From positions 13,586 to 77,585 of the forward strand of contig JBKPDF010000040.1 of the NCBI GenBank assembly GCA_046727735.1: DNA of 64,000 nucleotides, read 5' to 3'. Below the pieces are notes generated by a model, which saw only the letters and a program-made list of their open reading frames with translations, made no database searches and had not been told where the DNA came from. Positions 60,824-64,000 of the stretch are shown here, piece by piece. Position numbers and translations under genes: made by a program. Numbering within the stretch: position 1 is the first letter of the stretch; the number at the start of each line of letters is the position of its first letter. Source of the stretch: AP-16 sp046727735. Its GTDB lineage: Bacteria; Pseudomonadota; Alphaproteobacteria; Rhizobiales; Xanthobacteraceae.

Positions 60824-62073
60824 GATCCGGCTTGGCTCATGACGACAATCTGACGACCGAGCGGCCGACGTTCGTCACCCATCTCGAATGCGCCGCGACC
60901 GGCGAGCGCTATCCGGCCGATCGCATTCACAACCTGTCGCGGGCCGGCAAGCCGCTGCTGGTGCGCTACGATCTTGCCGGCGTGCGCAAGGCGCTGACCA
61001 GGGCCGCGCTGCACTCGCGCCCCGCGGATCTGTGGCGCTATCGCGAGCTCCTCCCCATGCGCAAGGTCGAGCACATCGTCAGCCTCGGCGAGGCGGCGAC
61101 GCCGATCATCGCGCTGCCGAGGCTCGCGAAGAAGCTCGGCGGCGGCGAGCTCCTGGTCAAGGACGAAGGCCGGCTGCCGACCGGCTCGTTCAAGGCGCGC
61201 GGGCTCGTCATGGCGGTGTCGATGGCGAAGGCGCTCGGCATTTCGCACATGGCGATGCCGACCAACGGCAACGCCGGCGCGGCGCTCGCCGCCTATGCGA
61301 GCCGCGCCGGCATCCGCAGTACCGTGTTCTGTCCCGCGGACACGCCGGAGGTGAACGTCAGCGAGATCGCGCTGCAGGGCGCGAAGGTCTACCGCGTCAA
61401 TGGGCTGATCGACGATTGCGGAAAGATCGTCGCCGAGGGCCGCGAGAAGGCCGGCTGGTTCGACGTATCGACGCTCAAAGAGCCGTACCGGATCGAGGGC
61501 AAGAAGACGATGGGCCTCGAATTGGCCGAGCAGCTCGGCTGGGACCTGCCCGACGTCATTCTCTATCCGACCGGGGGCGGCACCGGCCTGATCGGGATGT
61601 GGAAGGCGTTCGCCGAACTCGAGGCGATCGGCTTCCTGGGCGCGAAGCGGCCGCGCATGGTCGCGGTGCAGGCCGCGGGCTGCGCCCCGATGGTCCGCGC
61701 GTTCGAGGCCGGCAGCGAGCACGCGCCGCGCTGGGAGAACGCGCACACGATCGCGGCGGGGATCCGCGTACCGCAGGCGATCGGCGATTTTCTCATCCTG
61801 CGCGCGGTGCGCGAGAGCGGCGGCTTCGCCATCGCGGTCGAGGACGCGGCGATCACGGCGGCGCTCGAGGAGGTCGCGCGCGAGGCGGGATTGTTGCTGT
61901 GCCCGGAAGGCGCGGCGACCTATGCGGCCTACAAGGCCGCGCTCGCGGACGGCCGGATCGGGCGCGAGGAACGCGCGGTGCTGTTCAATTGCGCGACGGG
62001 CCTCAAATATCCGCTGCCGCCGGTGCGCCGCACCCTCGATCGCACGAAACCGATCGATTACGCGGCGCTGTGA
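60820..62073 (+). CDS. thrC: Threonine synthase (PLP-dependent)
   Basis: A 417-residue PLP enzyme: PLP lysine in KDEGRLPTGSFKARGLVMAV, phosphate-binding NGNAGAALAAYA and YPTGGGTGLIGMWKAF. It turns O-phosphohomoserine into threonine. An N-terminal segment LECAATGERYPADR and the 400-residue length fit the archaeal/cyanobacterial type; Hyphomicrobiales usually have a longer housekeeping ThrC, so this may be a second copy or a relative with other substrates (threonine dehydratase, diaminopropionate-type). Translation is coupled to the symporter by the ATGA overlap. Confidence 0.82.
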   Translation: MRSGLAHDDNLTTERPTFVTHLECAATGERYPADRIHNLSRAGKPLLVRYDLAGVRKALTRAALHSRPADLWRYRELLPMRKVEHIVSLGEAATPIIALPRLAKKLGGGELLVKDEGRLPTGSFKARGLVMAVSMAKALGISHMAMPTNGNAGAALAAYASRAGIRSTVFCPADTPEVNVSEIALQGAKVYRVNGLIDDCGKIVAEGREKAGWFDVSTLKEPYRIEGKKTMGLELAEQLGWDLPDVILYPTGGGTGLIGMWKAFAELEAIGFLGAKRPRMVAVQAAGCAPMVRAFEAGSEHAPRWENAHTIAAGIRVPQAIGDFLILRAVRESGGFAIAVEDAAITAALEEVAREAGLLLCPEGAATYAAYKAALADGRIGREERAVLFNCATGLKYPLPPVRRTLDRTKPIDYAAL

Positions 62074-62207
62074 TCCTCGTTTGAAGCGAAAGCGGTAGGG
62101 CGGAGTGCCGGCGCCCCGCGTGATCGCTACGGATCACCCCGAAAGTCCCGGAACAAGAAGCCCAGTCACGCAGGGCGACCCCTGCGTCTCGAGAAGATGG
62201 ATGAAGG

Positions 62208-62231
62208 CAAGGCCCGCCGATTCGGGCCTTG
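62208..62231 (+). terminator. Possible terminator after thrC
   Basis: A perfect 9-base-pair stem CAAGGCCCG / CGGGCCTTG with a 6-base loop, 135 bases after the thrC stop. It is not followed by a T run, so it is a weak terminator at best. Confidence 0.35.
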
Positions 62232-62343
62232 GCCCAACAGCGGCCGACCGGCGCGAGCGCTTCGGTAATGACTTACTCCTGTCACTTTTCAGGACCATCT
62301 TTCCCTTCCCCGATCCGGCACCCGTTCTAAGGGGCGCCGTGCT

Positions 62344-62505
62344 GTGCCTACGAGCGAAGCCGAATTTTGCCGCCGCCAGGGTGAGCGCCTGATGCGCTTG
62401 TCCCAGGACTGCATCGACCCGGAAATCCGCGCCCAGGTCATCGCGTTGGCCAACGAATGGTTCGACCGGGCGAAGCCGAAGGAGCCGCCTCCACAGGCGG
62501 CCTAG
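62344..62505 (+). CDS. Small conserved hypothetical protein (53 residues)
   Basis: GTG 62344 opens a 53-codon frame: PTSEAEFCRRQGERLMRLSQDC, then IDPEIRAQVIALANEWFDRAKP and a proline-rich end. The pattern (helical, EFCRRQGERLMRLS...CIDPEIRAQVIALANEW) resembles short proteins common in Bradyrhizobium and relatives, of unknown function. AAGGGG lies 11 bases upstream. ATG at 62392 is an internal alternative that would give only 37 residues. Confidence 0.6.
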   Translation: MPTSEAEFCRRQGERLMRLSQDCIDPEIRAQVIALANEWFDRAKPKEPPPQAA

Positions 62506-62646
62506 CCGGGTCGCGGCTCGCTTGGCTCGCGCGAGCGCTGCAACCGACTGATTGTCCGCAATTCGAATCACGCTCAGACGTGAAGAAACGCTGCTGCTGG
62601 GCGGAAAGTGCCGGCCGAGCGGTTTCGAACGTCGCGATCGAAGTCG

Positions 62647-62934
62647 CTAACGCCTACATTGGCGCAGGTACATGACCCGCGCGTCCCGCTCCTGTTCGGC
62701 CTCGGTCAAGGACGCTTTTCGGCATGAGTCGAAATGGACCTCATAAGCGACGGACCACCGGCTGCCCTCCATAGTTCCCTGGCAGTTATGCAGGGCGAGT
62801 GCGCCGCGCACCTGCCTGACCGCCTCTTTGGCATAGTGACGGCAGAATGCAGGGCCGGCCGCCTGAACCTCGGAGATGGCCAACGAAGCTTGGAGCACCA
62901 AAGCAACCGCAGTAACTGAGATCAACCTTGGCAC
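62647..62934 (-). CDS. Small secreted cysteine-containing protein
   Basis: A 95-residue precursor with a signal peptide (ISVTAVALVLQASLAISEVQA, cut after about residue 25). The mature part holds four cysteines (FCRHYAKEAVRQ, HNCQG, DSCRKAS, LRQCRR), probably two disulfides, and the pattern C-x-x-YA-x-x-AVRQ seen in short rhizobial exported proteins of unknown function. Divergent or isolated; the cNMP-binding gene lies beyond. Confidence 0.65.
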   Translation of the reverse strand: MPRLISVTAVALVLQASLAISEVQAAGPAFCRHYAKEAVRQVRGALALHNCQGTMEGSRWSVAYEVHFDSCRKASLTEAEQERDARVMYLRQCRR

Positions 62935-63020
62935 AACCGCCCTCCCTCGATCTTGGCCAACGGCCGTCGCCTTCGCGGCTTGGGAACACCCGCTTTGATC
63001 GCTTGTTTGGTGCTCCGAAG

Positions 63021-63650
63021 CTATCTTATTTCCGCATCGCGCTCGGTCAGAGTGCGCTCGAGTCGCTCGATGTTGTCGAATAGCCCCTGGGTCGAAAGCT
63101 TCAAGAAATAGAAACCGAACGTCGGGTTCTGGTAATAAAGCTGTTCAATTCGCGTGTAAGCAATTTCAAGGATGGTTGCGTCCTTGGTGCAGACGACCGT
63201 CTGCGTGCGTTTTCGATCCGGCGCCAACATCCCGAGTTCGCCCACCACCGCTCCGGGCCCGAGATCGATGTTTATTTCGGGCAGATGCACGCACCCGTCC
63301 GCAACAAAGTACATCTGTTTCGCGTCCTCTCCCTTTGCGACAAGAACCTGGCCTGCTTTGATCCGCCGCTCCTTCATGAATGGAGTCAACCAATCGAGAG
63401 AATGACTGCCTTCGCTCGATGCCTCGACGGTTTTGATCAATTTGCGCATCTCGAACAATCGATAGCAGTTCAATGGAAGCAAGATGAAATGCTGAATGAC
63501 CATTGGATAAATTCCACTGATCAGTCCGAACGCGATCTGACCCAGGTTATGAATGATCCCGGTGACCCTCAACGGAATCATGGTTTGCATCGCAAAGGTG
63601 GCGATGCCCAGGGCGGCAGCGATGTATCCGATCCACTCGACGTAAATCAT
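63021..63650 (-). CDS. Membrane protein with C-terminal cyclic-nucleotide-binding domain
   Basis: A 209-residue protein. The N-terminal 75 residues form about three helices (WIGYIAAALGIATFAMQT, RVTGIIHNLGQIAFGLISGIYP, VIQHFILLPLNCYRLFEM), a layout like YgjV-type small membrane proteins. A Crp-like nucleotide-binding domain follows (RIKAGQVLVAKGEDAKQMYFVADGCVHLPE, then GPGAVVGELGML and RTQTVVCTKDATILEI). Key phosphate-binding residues of Crp (FGE-x-A-L-ARS) are replaced by VGELGML-APDRKRTQ, so ligand binding is uncertain. ATG 63650 is the start. A membrane-fixed sensor is likely. Confidence 0.8.
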   Translation of the reverse strand: MIYVEWIGYIAAALGIATFAMQTMIPLRVTGIIHNLGQIAFGLISGIYPMVIQHFILLPLNCYRLFEMRKLIKTVEASSEGSHSLDWLTPFMKERRIKAGQVLVAKGEDAKQMYFVADGCVHLPEINIDLGPGAVVGELGMLAPDRKRTQTVVCTKDATILEIAYTRIEQLYYQNPTFGFYFLKLSTQGLFDNIERLERTLTERDAEIR

Positions 63651-63861
63651 GGCACTCGAACCTGTGCAATGATCCCCGCCGGTACGTTTCTACCATAGCT
63701 CTTCGAAGCGGCTTTGTTAAGCGCTTCACAAACCAAGGTTGAGCAGGCCCTCGAGCCGGCCGCGGCTCGGTCGCATCGGATTCATGTCCTGGAAACCGAA
63801 CCGTGCTGAGCGGTCCCCTCGCCCGTCGTCGAACGGCCGAAAACGTGAGGATGGCGATTCT

Positions 63862-63950
63862 GGCGGAGGGAGAGGGATTCGAACCCTCGATACGGTTTCC
63901 CGTATACACGCTTTCCAAGCGTGCGCCTTCAGCCACTCGGCCACCCCTCC
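63862..63950 (-). tRNA. tRNA-Ser (GGA)
   Basis: An 89-base tRNA gene with encoded CCA. 5' GGAGGGG pairs with 3' TCCCTCC; the anticodon loop TGGAAAG gives GGA; the long variable arm and the T loop TTCGAATC are typical of serine tRNA. The rest of the window (63951-64000) shows nothing. Confidence 0.95.
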
Positions 63951-64000
63951 GATCGGCGCCGGACCGGCACGCGCCGGGCCGGCACTATAGCGGCGCTTTC

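Noticed and set aside
62105..62392. 95-codon frame downstream of thrC
   Set aside because: No motif or ribosome site, and the end overlaps the better small gene at 62344-62505 in another phase.
63739..63990. 83-codon frame overlapping tRNA-Ser on the opposite strand
   Set aside because: It reads through the tRNA gene antisense; the tRNA structure explains the sequence.

Overview
The window is GC-rich chromosomal DNA of an alphaproteobacterium, most likely a Hyphomicrobiales member of the Bradyrhizobium / Xanthobacteraceae type. Evidence for this: the gene order hrcA-grpE / dnaK-dnaJ-pmtA-pyrF-dapB-gpmA, an NrnC-type nanoRNase, lptC-lptA-lptB-rpoN-ptsN, a small heat-shock gene paired with a DUF1150 gene and preceded by what reads as a ROSE RNA thermometer, and RpoH promoters of the alphaproteobacterial CTTG-N18-CYTATNTNNG form. 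Almost everything is core chromosome. There is no phage, plasmid, CRISPR array or complete insertion sequence.

Layout. 1-5.8 kb: the end of an unrecognised gene, comM, and the sulfite reductase pair cysJ-cysI. 5.9-7.2 kb: an exported phosphoesterase and an exported cupredoxin. 7.3-15.1 kb: glutathione synthetase, YraN, RsmI, a divergent LpoA-like lipoprotein, an MFS carrier, HemW, RdgB and RNase PH. 15.2-21.4 kb: the heat-shock regulon (hrcA, grpE, dnaK, dnaJ) with alkB between. 21.5-24.8 kb: pmtA, pyrF, a DUF1330 gene, dapB, gpmA. 24.8-30.7 kb: a stretch that looks accessory, with an amidase, a lower-GC three-gene cassette (lipoprotein, papain-like cysteine protease, unknown partner), a dimeric-barrel protein and an Ada-like repair protein. 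30.7-34.7 kb: DUF2244, endonuclease III, an EI24/CysZ-like protein, an NlpC/P60-like hydrolase, a scrap of an amine oxidase and a Dph6-like ATP pyrophosphatase. 34.8-39.6 kb: a complete branched-chain amino-acid-type ABC importer. 39.6-45.3 kb: the translation cluster infC-rpmI-rplT-pheS-pheT on the minus strand, with a DUF559 nuclease gene inserted between pheS and pheT. 45.5-50.3 kb: a hydrolase, queG, an FzlA-like GST, uppP and an NDUFA9-like reductase. 50.6-56.8 kb: tRNA-Leu, a small exported protein, nrnC, the Lpt genes, rpoN and ptsN. 56.8-58.2 kb: DUF1150, Hsp20 and a response regulator. 58.7-62.1 kb: an unusual DUF3311 protein, a sodium:solute symporter and a threonine synthase, probably one transcription unit. 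62.3-64 kb: small genes, a membrane cNMP-binding protein and tRNA-Ser.

What stands out. Dispersed palindromic repeats of at least two architectures sit in many gaps, and four genes (gshB, DUF2244, EI24, DUF559) take their last codons and stop from them. The DUF559 gene is itself bracketed by near-identical inverted copies of one repeat family, so it may be the enzyme, or the passenger, of that family. The protease cassette at 26.7-28.8 kb and the DUF3311 protein with a foreign domain between its two membrane helices are the best candidates for undescribed biology. All functional calls come from reading the sequence; no database search was run.
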